This document shows positions 36,428-45,137 of a stretch of DNA of 64,000 nt, piece after piece. The DNA lies in assembly GCA_965220075.1 (NCBI GenBank), contig OZ244806.1:868001-932000 (forward strand), written 5' to 3'. A program made the translations under genes and the position numbers. The stretch is from G965220075 sp965220075. Its GTDB lineage: Bacteria > Chloroflexota > UBA11872. The notes under the pieces were generated by a model that had not been told where the DNA came from, searched no databases, and saw only the letters and a list, made by a program, of their open reading frames with translations. Within the stretch, counting starts at the first letter, position 1, and every line of letters starts with the position of its first letter.

Positions 36428-38506
36428 CTGCGCGGCCGATACTTCCGCACGCTGGCCTCACAGATCACGGTGCTGGCGGCCATACCCACGGCGGCCGTGC
36501 TGCTCGTGGTTGCCGGCCTCGTGCTTTTCCTGAATCAGCACACACGGCTGGAGTCGTTGCAGCAGACCGATTCCGCGCTGGCCCAGACCCTCTCCTCCAC
36601 TGCCGCCAACGCCTTGACGGCCGTGGCTTTCGCGATTCCATCAGACGCGTCATCTGATCCGCGGTATCCGGTGCCCCCGCCGTTTGTTCGGGTATTCGGC
36701 AGCGCCGACGTCGCCGGAATCGGCGACGAGTTCGGCTCCGACGCGGCGACGGCGGCTGCATTGACCGTCAGCCGCGCGCGCCGCGCCGGCGGTTTTGCGG
36801 TCTCCAATGTGGTCGCGGGCGCTGACGAAGGCGGGGCGGTAATCGTGGTCGCGCGCGCCGGGAGCGACGGTCCGGCGTGGCTGGGCGTCGTACGCGTGAG
36901 CCCCGACATCTCGGGGCTGGCCTGGCAGACGGCCATGCGCGAACGCCTGGCGGCGCCCACGGGCGCAAATCTCGCTGTGGTCGACGGTAATGGAATCGTG
37001 GTGTATCACGACGACCGGCGCCGGATTGGCCAGGCAGTGCTTGAGGGTGCGAAGTCCCTGTCCGCCTCGCGTCACGCGGCCCTGATCACGGGATCGGATG
37101 GCTCGCAGCTCATTGCGGCGCGGGCGGCCATTGGCGCGCTGGGCTGGTCGGTAATCACTGAACGATCCTGGAACCCGTGGCGCGAGGCCTTTCGCGGTCT
37201 TGGGCTGGTGGTGTTGCCGCCGTTGCTGGTGGCCGCGTTGCTGCCGGCCGCCCTGATCGCCATGGCCGCCGCCCGCGCGACCCGTCCGCTTCGACAGCTC
37301 GCGCGGGCCGCGCGGCGCATCTCGTCCGGCGACTTCAGGCCGGTCGAGGTGTCGGCCCGCACCGGTGACGAAGTCGAGGCGCTTGCGCACGAGTTCGACG
37401 CGATGGCCGCACAGCTGCAATCGCTCTACGGCTCGCTCGGTGAGCAGGTGGCCAACCGCACTGCCGAGCTGCAGCTGGTGGTTGACGTCGCCCGCGCGGT
37501 GAGCGCCAGCCCGCGGGCAGGCGAAAGCTTGCGTGTCGTCGAGTCGGCGCTGCCAAGCCATCCGGATATCGCTGACGCACACGTGTGGCTGGCGCCGGAT
37601 CTGCGCGCACTGTTGGGATTGCGGCGCGCTCCGCCGCCCTGGATACCGGAGACCTTAGTGGCTGATTGGGTTCGGGAAGAGCGACCGCCCATGGCGGCCG
37701 AGTGCCGGTGGGCGCAGGTCTCCCCCGGCTGGCTTTGCGCGGTGCCCTTGGGCGTGCGCGAAGGGCGCGCCCGTCTCGTCGTGCGCACCGAGGCGGCGGG
37801 TCCCACGCAGGACCTGCAACGCTTCCTGATCGCGATGGGGTCGCAAGTGGTCGCGGCGCTGGACAACGCCGTGCTTCATCGACAGGGGCGCCGGCGCGCG
37901 GCCTTGGAGGAACGCACGCGGCTCGCCCGCGAGATTCACGACACTCTGGCCCAAACGCTCACTGGCGTGATCGTGAACCTCGAGGCCGCACACAGAGCGC
38001 CCCAAGGCTCCGACCACCTGCACCGAGCGCTGCAACTGGCCCGTGGCGGTCTGGCCGACGCACGCCGCTCGGTACAGGGCCTGCGCACGACCGCGCTTGA
38101 CGACCGCACGCTCGGGGAGGCGCTGGCGCTGGCGGTGGAGCAGATAGATTCGGCGGGCGGCCTGCGCGCACGGTTCACCAGCCTGGGAGACATTGGATCG
38201 ATTGCCCCCGGCGCCGCGGCCGAGCTTCTGCGCGTGGCGGAGGAAGCTCTCACCAATGTCGCGCGGCACTCCCGGGCGTCCAACGTTCTGGTTAACCTCG
38301 ACGTGGAGGCGCAGTCAGCGCGGCTGTTGGTAGAGGATGACGGAGTGGGGATGAACAGCGCCGCCCAGCACGGGTTCGGATTGTTGGGCATGCACGAGCG
38401 GGCCGCGCGCTTGGGCGGGGACTTCACGCTCGAGAGCGAGCCCGACAAGGGGACTAGGATCGAGGTCGTGATTCCGTTGACTCCGCTGTACGAGCGACCG
38501 GCATGA
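36428..38506 (+). CDS. Sensor histidine kinase (HisKA_3/NarL type), likely CTG start
   Basis: About 692 residues. A basic N-terminus (RGRYFRTLASQ) leads into a first membrane segment (VLAAIPTAAVLLVVAGLVLF), then an extracytoplasmic sensing region, a second membrane segment (LVVLPPLLVAALLPAALIAM), HAMP (TRPLRQLARAARRISSGDF), a GAF-like domain and a kinase core. HisKA_3 has the phosphoacceptor in LAREIHDTLAQTLTGV. The HATPase has LRVAEEALTNVARHS and VEDDGVGM...GFGLLGMHERAA. The first GTG (36470) has no ribosome binding site and drops the basic head. CTG at 36428 has GGGGAG six bases before it, and an in-frame TGA (36398-36400) lies upstream. It overlaps its response regulator by ATGA. Confidence 0.92.
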   Translation: MRGRYFRTLASQITVLAAIPTAAVLLVVAGLVLFLNQHTRLESLQQTDSALAQTLSSTAANALTAVAFAIPSDASSDPRYPVPPPFVRVFGSADVAGIGDEFGSDAATAAALTVSRARRAGGFAVSNVVAGADEGGAVIVVARAGSDGPAWLGVVRVSPDISGLAWQTAMRERLAAPTGANLAVVDGNGIVVYHDDRRRIGQAVLEGAKSLSASRHAALITGSDGSQLIAARAAIGALGWSVITERSWNPWREAFRGLGLVVLPPLLVAALLPAALIAMAAARATRPLRQLARAARRISSGDFRPVEVSARTGDEVEALAHEFDAMAAQLQSLYGSLGEQVANRTAELQLVVDVARAVSASPRAGESLRVVESALPSHPDIADAHVWLAPDLRALLGLRRAPPPWIPETLVADWVREERPPMAAECRWAQVSPGWLCAVPLGVREGRARLVVRTEAAGPTQDLQRFLIAMGSQVVAALDNAVLHRQGRRRAALEERTRLAREIHDTLAQTLTGVIVNLEAAHRAPQGSDHLHRALQLARGGLADARRSVQGLRTTALDDRTLGEALALAVEQIDSAGGLRARFTSLGDIGSIAPGAAAELLRVAEEALTNVARHSRASNVLVNLDVEAQSARLLVEDDGVGMNSAAQHGFGLLGMHERAARLGGDFTLESEPDKGTRIEVVIPLTPLYERPA

Positions 38507-39147
38507 TCCGGGTCGTGGTGGCCGACGACCATCCGATAGTCCGCGAAGGGGTTGGCGCCATCGTTAACGCCGAGCCGGACATCGAGGTCGTGGCCCACGC
38601 CAGCGACGGCGCGCAAGCCCTGGAGGTGACGGAGTCACGCCGGCCCGACGTCGTCCTCATGGACCTGCGCATGCCCGAGATGGACGGTGTCGAGGCGATC
38701 CGGCGCATGCGCGCCTCCCAGCCGAATTGCAAGGTGATCGTGCTCACTACCTACGACAGCGACGAGGATGTCTACGCCGCCATTCGGGCCGGCGCGCGCG
38801 GCTATCTGCTCAAGGACGCCCCGCCCAGCGAGCTGCTGCGGGCAATTCGCGCCGTGCACACGGGCGGATCACTGCTGCAGCCGGTGGCTGTGCAGAGGCT
38901 GGTGGACCGGCTTGGCCACGAGAGCGAGGCCGCCGACAGCACCGCCGAGCCGCTGACGCCGCGCGAGCTGGAAGTGCTGCGGATCATGGGGCGCGGCGCC
39001 CGCAACCGCGAGATCGCCGCCGACCTCGTGATCTCGGAGCGCACGGTGAAGATTCACGTGGCCAACGTCATCGCCAAGCTGGGCGCCCGCAACCGCACCG
39101 AGGCGGTGGTGACGGCGCTCGACCGCGGGCTGCTAAAGCGGGATTGA
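38503..39147 (+). CDS. NarL/LuxR-type response regulator
   Basis: 214 residues: a receiver domain with the phospho-acceptor Asp54 in VVLMDLRMPEM and the conserved Lys in YLLKDAPPSELLRAI, then a LuxR-type helix-turn-helix (TPRELEVLRIMGRGARNREIA and the KIHVANVIAKLGARNRTEAV recognition region). It is the partner of the upstream kinase, coupled by a four-base overlap, and would regulate transcription in response to the unknown extracellular signal. Its stop overlaps the start of a decayed HepT fragment. Confidence 0.93.
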   Translation: MIRVVVADDHPIVREGVGAIVNAEPDIEVVAHASDGAQALEVTESRRPDVVLMDLRMPEMDGVEAIRRMRASQPNCKVIVLTTYDSDEDVYAAIRAGARGYLLKDAPPSELLRAIRAVHTGGSLLQPVAVQRLVDRLGHESEAADSTAEPLTPRELEVLRIMGRGARNREIAADLVISERTVKIHVANVIAKLGARNRTEAVVTALDRGLLKRD

Positions 39148-39320
39148 CCGCCGCCCGCGTCAGTGGCTACCAACGCATCATTGCCTTCCGCCATCTCCTG
39201 ATTCACGGATACGCTGACGTGGACGACCGATTGGTTTGGGACATCGTCGAGACCAATCCGCCGGTGCTGCGCCGAGAGGTTGAGGGCTTGCTGGAGGACA
39301 ACGGGATATCCGAGCGCTAA
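39148..39320 (+). pseudogene. C-terminal fragment of a HepT-like (DUF86) toxin
   Basis: In the frame ending at 39320, the translation GYQRIIAFRHLLIHGYADVDDRLVWDIVE-TNPPVLRREVEGLL has the R-x4-H-x4-H-G-Y pattern and tail of HepT/DUF86 proteins, the RNase or kinase-interacting half of MNT-HepT pairs. The N-terminal half and any MNT antitoxin are missing, and there is no start codon for the fragment. It is a remnant. Confidence 0.65.
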
Positions 39321-39322
39321 AG

Positions 39323-39409
39323 GAAAAGGAGCGGCAAGCCGAGACCGCCAGACTGGACGACGCGATCGAGGTGAACCTGAGAAGCCCTGGGTTTGGGGGC
39401 GAACCGTAA
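39323..39409 (+). pseudogene. Probable HsdM C-terminal remnant (first copy)
   Basis: The frame KEKERQAETARLDDAIEVNL-RSPGFGGEP then stop resembles the extreme C-terminus of type I restriction methylases, which typically end ETAKLDAAIxxNLKELGYG. Only this tail remains. A second similar tail lies at 40.1 kb, on the far side of the HigBA-type pair. Confidence 0.45.
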
Positions 39410-39483
39410 CCCGGTCAGATGCGGCGATACGTAAACAATGACGCTTGACGTCCGGCGTCAAGTCTCGGCACACTCGCGCCGAC

Positions 39484-39765
39484 ATGATTCTCGGATACAA
39501 GGATCGGCGAACCGCTCGGTTCGCCGGTGGAGCGTTCGTTGCGGCATTCCAGGGACTTGAAAGGCAGGCGGCAAAACGGCTCTCGATCCTGAACGCGGCG
39601 CCGTCCCTGGACGCTTTGAGGGCGTTGCCAAGTAGTCGTCTGGAAGCTCTCGGTGGCACGCGAGCGGGGCAATACTCCATCCGAATCAATCGGCAGTGGC
39701 GTATTTGTTTCACTTGGATCGAAGGCTCCGGTCCCACCGATGTCGAGATTGTGGACTACCACTAG
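39484..39765 (+). CDS. higB: HigB/RelE-superfamily toxin
   Basis: 93 residues beginning MILGYKDRRTARFAGG. The pattern F-Q-G-L-E-R-Q-A-A-K-R-L, then LPSSRLEALGGTRAGQYSIRINRQWRICFTW and DVEIVDYH follows HigB-type ribosome-dependent mRNA interferases (plasmid maintenance killer family), with the R-I-N-x-Q-W-R-I core intact. It lies 21 bases before its HigA partner on the same strand, in the usual toxin-first order. The start has no clear Shine-Dalgarno. The pair sits inside a decayed restriction locus and so looks laterally acquired. It appears functional by sequence. Confidence 0.88.
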   Translation: MILGYKDRRTARFAGGAFVAAFQGLERQAAKRLSILNAAPSLDALRALPSSRLEALGGTRAGQYSIRINRQWRICFTWIEGSGPTDVEIVDYH

Positions 39766-39786
39766 GGAGTGAGGAGGACGCGAGGC

Positions 39787-40077
39787 ATGTTGAAACGGGT
39801 CGTTCATCCTGGGGAGATTCTGAAAGACGAGCTTACGGAGCTGGGCGTCAGCCAGACGACCTTAGCCCGTCAGATTGCCGTGCCGCCCAACCGAATCAGC
39901 CAGATTATTGCTGGCAAGCGCTCCGTGACCGGCGACACCGCTCTGCGGCTCGGGCACTGGTTCGGCGTCGACCCCCAATTCTGGCTGAACCTCCAGACGC
40001 AATTCGACCTGGTCACGGCGGAGCGGCGGGCCGGGGCGGCTGTGCGCGCCCTGCCGACCATCGCCCGGGGCACATAA
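39787..40077 (+). CDS. higA: HigA antitoxin (XRE-family HTH)
   Basis: 96 residues. The opening KRVVHPGEILKDELTELGVS is the HigA/VapI signature. The helix-turn-helix follows (QTTLARQIAVPPNRISQIIAGKRSVTGDTALRL) with the GVDPQFWLNLQTQFDLV end typical of HigA. It would bind and neutralise the adjacent HigB and repress the operon. The start ATG at 39787 has GAGGAGG nine bases upstream, and the reading frame is intact. The pair is coded 22 bases apart. Confidence 0.92.
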   Translation: MLKRVVHPGEILKDELTELGVSQTTLARQIAVPPNRISQIIAGKRSVTGDTALRLGHWFGVDPQFWLNLQTQFDLVTAERRAGAAVRALPTIARGT

Positions 40078-40089
40078 CGGCGCGCCTCT

Positions 40090-40178
40090 CGACCGAGTGT
40101 CCCAAGCAGCAGACTGAGAACACTAGGCTGGACGTGGCGATCGAGATGAGCCTGAAGGAGCTTGGGGATGGCAAGTAG
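40090..40178 (+). pseudogene. Probable HsdM C-terminal remnant (second copy)
   Basis: The frame CPKQQTENTRLDVAIEMSLK-ELGDGK ends at 40178 and resembles HsdM termini again. It overlaps the ATG of the following hsdS remnant by 11 bases, as is normal for hsdM-hsdS pairs. There is no start, and no methylase core upstream. Confidence 0.5.
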
Positions 40179-40830
40179 TCCGTGGAATCGCATGCCCCTC
40201 GGCGACTTTACGACGCTTCAGCGGGGCCATGATCTTCCTAGTGCGACCCGACGGTGCGGAAACAGGCCGGTTCTGGGTCATTCGGCGTAACCGGCCGGCA
40301 TGACGAGGCGAGAGTCCCCGGTCCGGGTGTGACAGTGGGTCGAAGTGGCGCTTCGCTCGGTGTCGTCAGCTATTCACCAGTGGACTATTGGCCGCTCAAT
40401 ACCACGCTGTACGTGATTGACTTCCACGGAAACGATCAACGCTTCACTTACTACTTCCTGAAACAGTTCGATTTTCGAAGTTACAACTCCGGTAGAGCAC
40501 AGCCGTCCCTCAATCGCAATTTCATCCATCCAATACCCGTCGATGTTCCACCTCTGCACGAACAACGCGCCATTGCGCACATCCTGGGCACGCTGGACGA
40601 CAAGATCGAGCTGAACCCGCGCCTATCTCGACCGCATGGACAAGCACATCGCCGACCTCTTCCCCGACCGGCTGGGGCCCTCCGAGCTTGGGGAGATCCC
40701 GGAGGGGTGGGAAGTGAAGGCGTTGGGGGAGGTGGTGAACGTGGTAGGGGGAACCACGCCGCGCACCAAGGTGGGGAGCACTGGAGTGGAGGAACCCATT
40801 GCTGGGCGGCGCCTGCCACAAGCTCACCCG
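40168..40830 (+). pseudogene. Frameshifted hsdS (type I restriction specificity subunit)
   Basis: The first frame reads MASSPWNRMPLGDFTTLQRG, an HsdS opening, and stops at 40290. The protein continues in another frame from about 40265: GSFGVTGRHDEARVPGPGV, then VDYWPLNTTLYVIDFHGNDQ, then PPLHEQRAIAHILGTLDDKI at about 40550-40620. A third stretch in yet another frame (from about 40636, DKHIADLFPDRLG...EIPEGWEVKALG and VVGGTTPRTK) is the second target-recognition domain. After about 40770 the frame shifts again (HWSGGTHCWAAP). At least three frameshifts are present and no hsdR or full hsdM was found, so the system is dead. Confidence 0.8.
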
Positions 40831-41207
40831 CCCCGAGGTTTCAACATTCAAAGCTCGCAACCGCACTTTCCACCGGATGCTGGTGGGCAACGTGACGGTG
40901 GCGGATGCGGGTTTCTTCGAGCGGCTCAGCCAAGGGCCGCCGTATCCGGCCAGTGATGTTCCCGCGCGGGACGACTACCCCAACTGCCTGACGTCGTAAG
41001 GGAGTCTTCGCCGCGGGCGGACCCGGCGGATTCAGTGGGCTTTGAGTCCCTCCAGGAGCTGACGACCCCACGTTTTCATTGGTGGCTGGCAGGCGCCCCG
41101 GATCTCATGCCGCTTGCCAACCCCGATCCCGGCAAGCTCGCGGCAGCTTGCTTCAAGACCCCTGCGAACCGCTCGTCGCTAGCCCTCGAGGCGCGACGAG
41201 CCGCCGC

Positions 41208-43397
41208 TCAGCCGCCCTCTACCGGCGCCTCGGCCGTCTCACGCTGGAGCACCGGCCGGCGCAGCGATTGCGGCTCGGGTTCGCCCAGGAATCCCTCTTC
41301 AACCAGCCGCTCGATCAACCCGAGCGCCATGCGGCGGCCCACGCCAAGCTCGCGGCTCACGAAGTCCGGCGTCACGCTGTCGTGCCGCATGATCAGCTCG
41401 GTCGCCTCGACGTAGAGCCGCTCGTCGCGGTTATGCGAGTCGTTGAGGGACTGGTTGATTTCGGTGGCGCCGATCAGCTCGGGCTCACCCTGGCGGCGCC
41501 AGTGGTCCACCACGGCCGCGATTTCCGCGTCGCTGGCGAAGACCCCTTGAATCCTGGTCGTGGCGGCGCCGTCGGGGGGCGCGAAGAGCATGTCGCCGCG
41601 GCCAATCAGGCGTTCCGCGCCGGCCGTATCCAGGATCGTGCGGGCGTCGGCCTGGCTGCTGACCATAAACGACACCCGCGTGGGGAAGTTGGCCTTGATC
41701 AGACCGGTGATCACGTCGACTGACGGGCGCTGCGTGGAGATCACCAGGTGGATGCCCGTTGCGCGGGCCATCTGCGCCAGGCGCGCGAGCAGGCGCTCCA
41801 CGTCGCCGGAAGCGGTCATCATCAGATCTGCGAGCTCGTCGATCACCACTACGAGATACGAGAGGTGTTCGAGCCCCGCCTCATCCGCCGCCTTGGCGTT
41901 GAAGCCCTCGATGTTGCGCACGCCGGCCTTGTTGAACATTCGGTAGCGCCGCGCCATCTCGGCGCTAACCCAGGTCAGCACCGGAACCGCCTCGTCCACG
42001 TCGGTGATCACGGGCATGCGCAGGTGGGGCAGACCTTGGAACGTGACCAACTCGACCATCTTGGGGTCGATCAGGATCAGCTGCATCTCGGCCGGTGTTA
42101 GCTGGTAGACCAGGCACGAGATCAGCGACGTAAGGCACACGGACTTGCCCGCGCCGGTGGCGCCCGCGATCAGCAGGTGCGGCATGGCGGTGAGGTCGGC
42201 GATGCGGACCTGGCCGGCCACGTCCTTGCCGAGCGCCACGCGGATACGCGCATCGGAAGAAGCCCACGTCTGCGACTCCATGAGCTCGCGAATAGTCACT
42301 ATCGCGGGCCGGTCGTTGGGAGTCTCGACGCCGATGTAGGGGCGGCCCGGCACCGGCGCTTCGATGCGAATGCTCTTGGCCGCCAGCTTCAGCGCCAGGT
42401 CGTTGGCCAGCGCGGTGATGCGGGACACCTTCACGCCGGTCCCCGGCCGCACCAGATACTGAGTTACGACCGGCCCCGGGATGGCCTCGGCCACTACCGA
42501 CTCGATCCCGAACGAGGCCAGCGTGTTCTCGATGACGGCGGCCTTGGCGAGGATCTCATCCTCGGGCACCCGCCCTTGGTCGGCTGGCCGCTCCAGCAGT
42601 TCGAGACCGGGCAGCTCCCACGGTCCATCGTCGCGCGGCGGTTCCTGCCGCGCGGTCGCTTCGGATGACGTGTGAATCAATGGCTCCTGTCGCCACTCCG
42701 GGGATTCGGGCTCTAGATCGACCGCGTCAGACTGCGAGCGAGGCGACCCGGCGGCCTGCGCTTCCGTCGTCGCATCCACCGGAGCTGGCCGGAACAGCGG
42801 TCCCAGGCGTTCGCGCAGGCGCGCGGCGATGCGGCGCGTTACGCGGATGCCCGCGAGCGAGCTCACGATCACCGCACGGCCCGCCATGCCAATCACCGCC
42901 ACTCCCCATGGCGTGGCGGTGACCGCGTAAGCGAGGGAGGCGATCGCGGCCAGCGCCAGGATCAGGTACGCGGGCACGTCCCCCACCGACATCAACAGAC
43001 CGTCGCCCAGGCGCTGGCCCACCCAGCCGCCGCTATCGACCAGCGGCGCGCCGGCGCCGCTGGCGGTGAGCGCCGCGAGAGCCGCCAGCGCTGCAACGAA
43101 CAGCAGCCCGGCCGCCGCGTGTGAGGGTCTGATAAGTCCGCGACGGCGCACGCCGGAGAAGAACAGCGACGCGCCCAGAACCGCTAACACGATCGACATC
43201 ACCGGCGCGGCGCGGCCAACCGCCAGGGCGGCCGCGTCGCGCAGCGCCGCTACCACCACCCCGTCACGGCTGAATTCCCCGATTAGGGCCAGGATTCCAA
43301 ATACCGTGAACGCGAATCCGCCAACGCCGAGCAACTCCCAGCGCTCTAGGGCTGGTCGTTGCGGGGAAATGGCCGCAGGCTTGCGTGTCCTGGCCAC
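41208..43397 (-). CDS. ftsK: FtsK/SpoIIIE-type DNA translocase
   Basis: 729 residues. Four to five N-terminal membrane segments (about 20-180) are followed by a hydrophilic linker, then the RecA-like motor with Walker A IAGATGAGKSVCLTSLI and Walker B LVVVIDELADLMM, then a C-terminal winged-helix gamma domain (ELIMRHDSVTPDFVSRELGVGRR...LIERLVEEGFLG) that reads chromosome-orienting sequences. It pumps the terminus region through the septum during division. The start is GTG with GGAGGG six bases before. It is the last gene of the leftward housekeeping array, 39 bases after the RNase J gene. Confidence 0.95.
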   Translation of the reverse strand: MARTRKPAAISPQRPALERWELLGVGGFAFTVFGILALIGEFSRDGVVVAALRDAAALAVGRAAPVMSIVLAVLGASLFFSGVRRRGLIRPSHAAAGLLFVAALAALAALTASGAGAPLVDSGGWVGQRLGDGLLMSVGDVPAYLILALAAIASLAYAVTATPWGVAVIGMAGRAVIVSSLAGIRVTRRIAARLRERLGPLFRPAPVDATTEAQAAGSPRSQSDAVDLEPESPEWRQEPLIHTSSEATARQEPPRDDGPWELPGLELLERPADQGRVPEDEILAKAAVIENTLASFGIESVVAEAIPGPVVTQYLVRPGTGVKVSRITALANDLALKLAAKSIRIEAPVPGRPYIGVETPNDRPAIVTIRELMESQTWASSDARIRVALGKDVAGQVRIADLTAMPHLLIAGATGAGKSVCLTSLISCLVYQLTPAEMQLILIDPKMVELVTFQGLPHLRMPVITDVDEAVPVLTWVSAEMARRYRMFNKAGVRNIEGFNAKAADEAGLEHLSYLVVVIDELADLMMTASGDVERLLARLAQMARATGIHLVISTQRPSVDVITGLIKANFPTRVSFMVSSQADARTILDTAGAERLIGRGDMLFAPPDGAATTRIQGVFASDAEIAAVVDHWRRQGEPELIGATEINQSLNDSHNRDERLYVEATELIMRHDSVTPDFVSRELGVGRRMALGLIERLVEEGFLGEPEPQSLRRPVLQRETAEAPVEGG

Positions 43398-43436
43398 GGG
43401 AGGCCCTCCTTGCCGGTCAGCGCGACCGGCCAGCCG

Positions 43437-45110
43437 CTAGACCTTGGTGACGATCGGCAGGATTACCGGTCGCCGCCGGGTCCCCCGGAACAGATGCCTC
43501 CCGAGCCTGCTCCGGATCTTTTGTTGAAGGTAGTCCGGCTCCGGGTCAGGATGATCGCCCGCATCGATGGCGCGGCGAACAACCTCACGGGCGCTCTCCA
43601 GCAACTCCGCAGAGTCCGAAGGCTGAACGAACCCTCGTGAGATGATATCCGGCTCGGCCAGCGACTTTCCAGTCTGGCGGTCCACCATCGCCACCACCAC
43701 TACTACGCCGTCCTCCGCCAGGTGACGGCGGTCGCGCAGGACCGCCTCGCCCACGTCGCCAACGCCCAGGCCATCCACGAATACCGACCCAGTTTCGACC
43801 TGACCGACGATTTCTATGTCTTCCGCCGTCACGTCGATCACCGCCCCGTCCTCGGCAAGCACGATCCGCTCGACGTCCATCCCCACTTGCTCGGCCAGCC
43901 CGCGATGGGCCACGCGGTGGCGTGGCTCTCCGTGGATTGGCACGAAGAACCGCGGCTGCAGGGTGGTGAGCATGAACTTGAGCTCTTCCTGGCTGGCGTG
44001 ACCGGAAACGTGCACCGGCATTACTCGCTCGTAGAGGACGTTCGCGCCCTGTCGGAACAGCCGGTCGATCGTGCGATTGACGTAAAACTCGTTGCCGGGG
44101 ATGGCGGCGGCCGATACCACCACGGTATCGCCCGGCTCGATCGTGATATGGCGGTGATCGCGATTGGCCATGCGCGCCAGCGCCGAGCGCGGCTCGCCCT
44201 GCGAGCCCGTACAGAGGATGGCGATGTCCCTGTCCCCATAATCGTCAAGCTGCTCGGGTTTTATGACGATGTCGGACGCGGGGAGATGCAAGTACCCCAA
44301 TTCCGTGGCTACCCGGAAAGTTCGCTCCATGCTGCGACCAACCACGGCCACCTTGCGTCCGTAGGCGTACGCTGCGTCCAGCACCTGCTGCACGCGCGCG
44401 ATCAGCGACGAGAAGGTGGCCAGAATGATGCGCCCGGGCGCGTCCGCGAATACCTTGTCCAAGGTCTCGGCAACCAGCCGCTCCGACGGCGTGTAGCCGG
44501 GGCGGTCCGCGTATGTGCTGTCGCTGAGCAGCAGCAGCACTCCCTCTTCGCCCAGCCGCCCAAGCGTCTGGAAGTCGGGGGGAATCCCGTCCACCGGCGT
44601 GTGGTCGAGCTTGAAGTCGCCCGTGTGCACCACGGTTCCCGCCGGGGTGTGCAGGGCCACGCCCATCGCATCCGGGATGCTGTGGCAGACGTGGAAGAAC
44701 TCACCGCGGAAGGCGCCGATCTGCATGATCTCGCGCGCGCGGACCGTGCGCAGGTCGGGCTCATGGCCCACGCCGGCCTCCTCCAGCTTCACCCGTAGAA
44801 GCCCCAGCGTCAGAGCCGAGCCGTAGACCGGAACCCGAAACTCGCGCAGCGCGAAGGGAAGCGCGCCAATGTGGTCCTCGTGGCCGTGCGTCAGCAAAAA
44901 GGCGCGCAGCTTGTGGCGGATCTCACGCAGGTAGGTGAAATCCGGAATGATGAAATCAACGCCAAAAGTCTCGGCGTCGGGAAACGTAATGCCGCAGTCG
45001 ATGACTACCGCGTCATTACCGAATTCGACGACCGTGCAGTTCTTGCCAACCTCGCCCAGACCGCCGATCGGCACGACGCGAACGGTCTCCCTGGTGAGCT
45101 TCCGAGCCAA
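43437..45110 (-). CDS. Ribonuclease J
   Basis: 557 residues. The metallo-beta-lactamase zinc motif LLTHGHEDHIGALP (His75, His77, Asp79, His80) is present, along with beta-CASP elements (YGRKVAVVGRSMERT, VILCTGSQGEPRSALARM and PVHVSGHASQEELK). RNase J is a 5'-3' exo/endoribonuclease central to mRNA decay and rRNA processing. Together with PNPase nearby it suggests an RNase J-PNPase based decay system. The start is TTG at 45110 with AGGAAGGAT before it. It lies between udg and ftsK in the same transcript. Confidence 0.94.
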   Translation of the reverse strand: MARKLTRETVRVVPIGGLGEVGKNCTVVEFGNDAVVIDCGITFPDAETFGVDFIIPDFTYLREIRHKLRAFLLTHGHEDHIGALPFALREFRVPVYGSALTLGLLRVKLEEAGVGHEPDLRTVRAREIMQIGAFRGEFFHVCHSIPDAMGVALHTPAGTVVHTGDFKLDHTPVDGIPPDFQTLGRLGEEGVLLLLSDSTYADRPGYTPSERLVAETLDKVFADAPGRIILATFSSLIARVQQVLDAAYAYGRKVAVVGRSMERTFRVATELGYLHLPASDIVIKPEQLDDYGDRDIAILCTGSQGEPRSALARMANRDHRHITIEPGDTVVVSAAAIPGNEFYVNRTIDRLFRQGANVLYERVMPVHVSGHASQEELKFMLTTLQPRFFVPIHGEPRHRVAHRGLAEQVGMDVERIVLAEDGAVIDVTAEDIEIVGQVETGSVFVDGLGVGDVGEAVLRDRRHLAEDGVVVVVAMVDRQTGKSLAEPDIISRGFVQPSDSAELLESAREVVRRAIDAGDHPDPEPDYLQQKIRSRLGRHLFRGTRRRPVILPIVTKV

Positions 45111-45137
45111 TGTGATCCTTCCTGAATGCGCTGCCGG

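Noticed and set aside
40799..40999. A 66-residue open frame after the hsdS remnant
   Set aside because: No recognisable family; it overlaps the decayed region and has no ribosome binding site.
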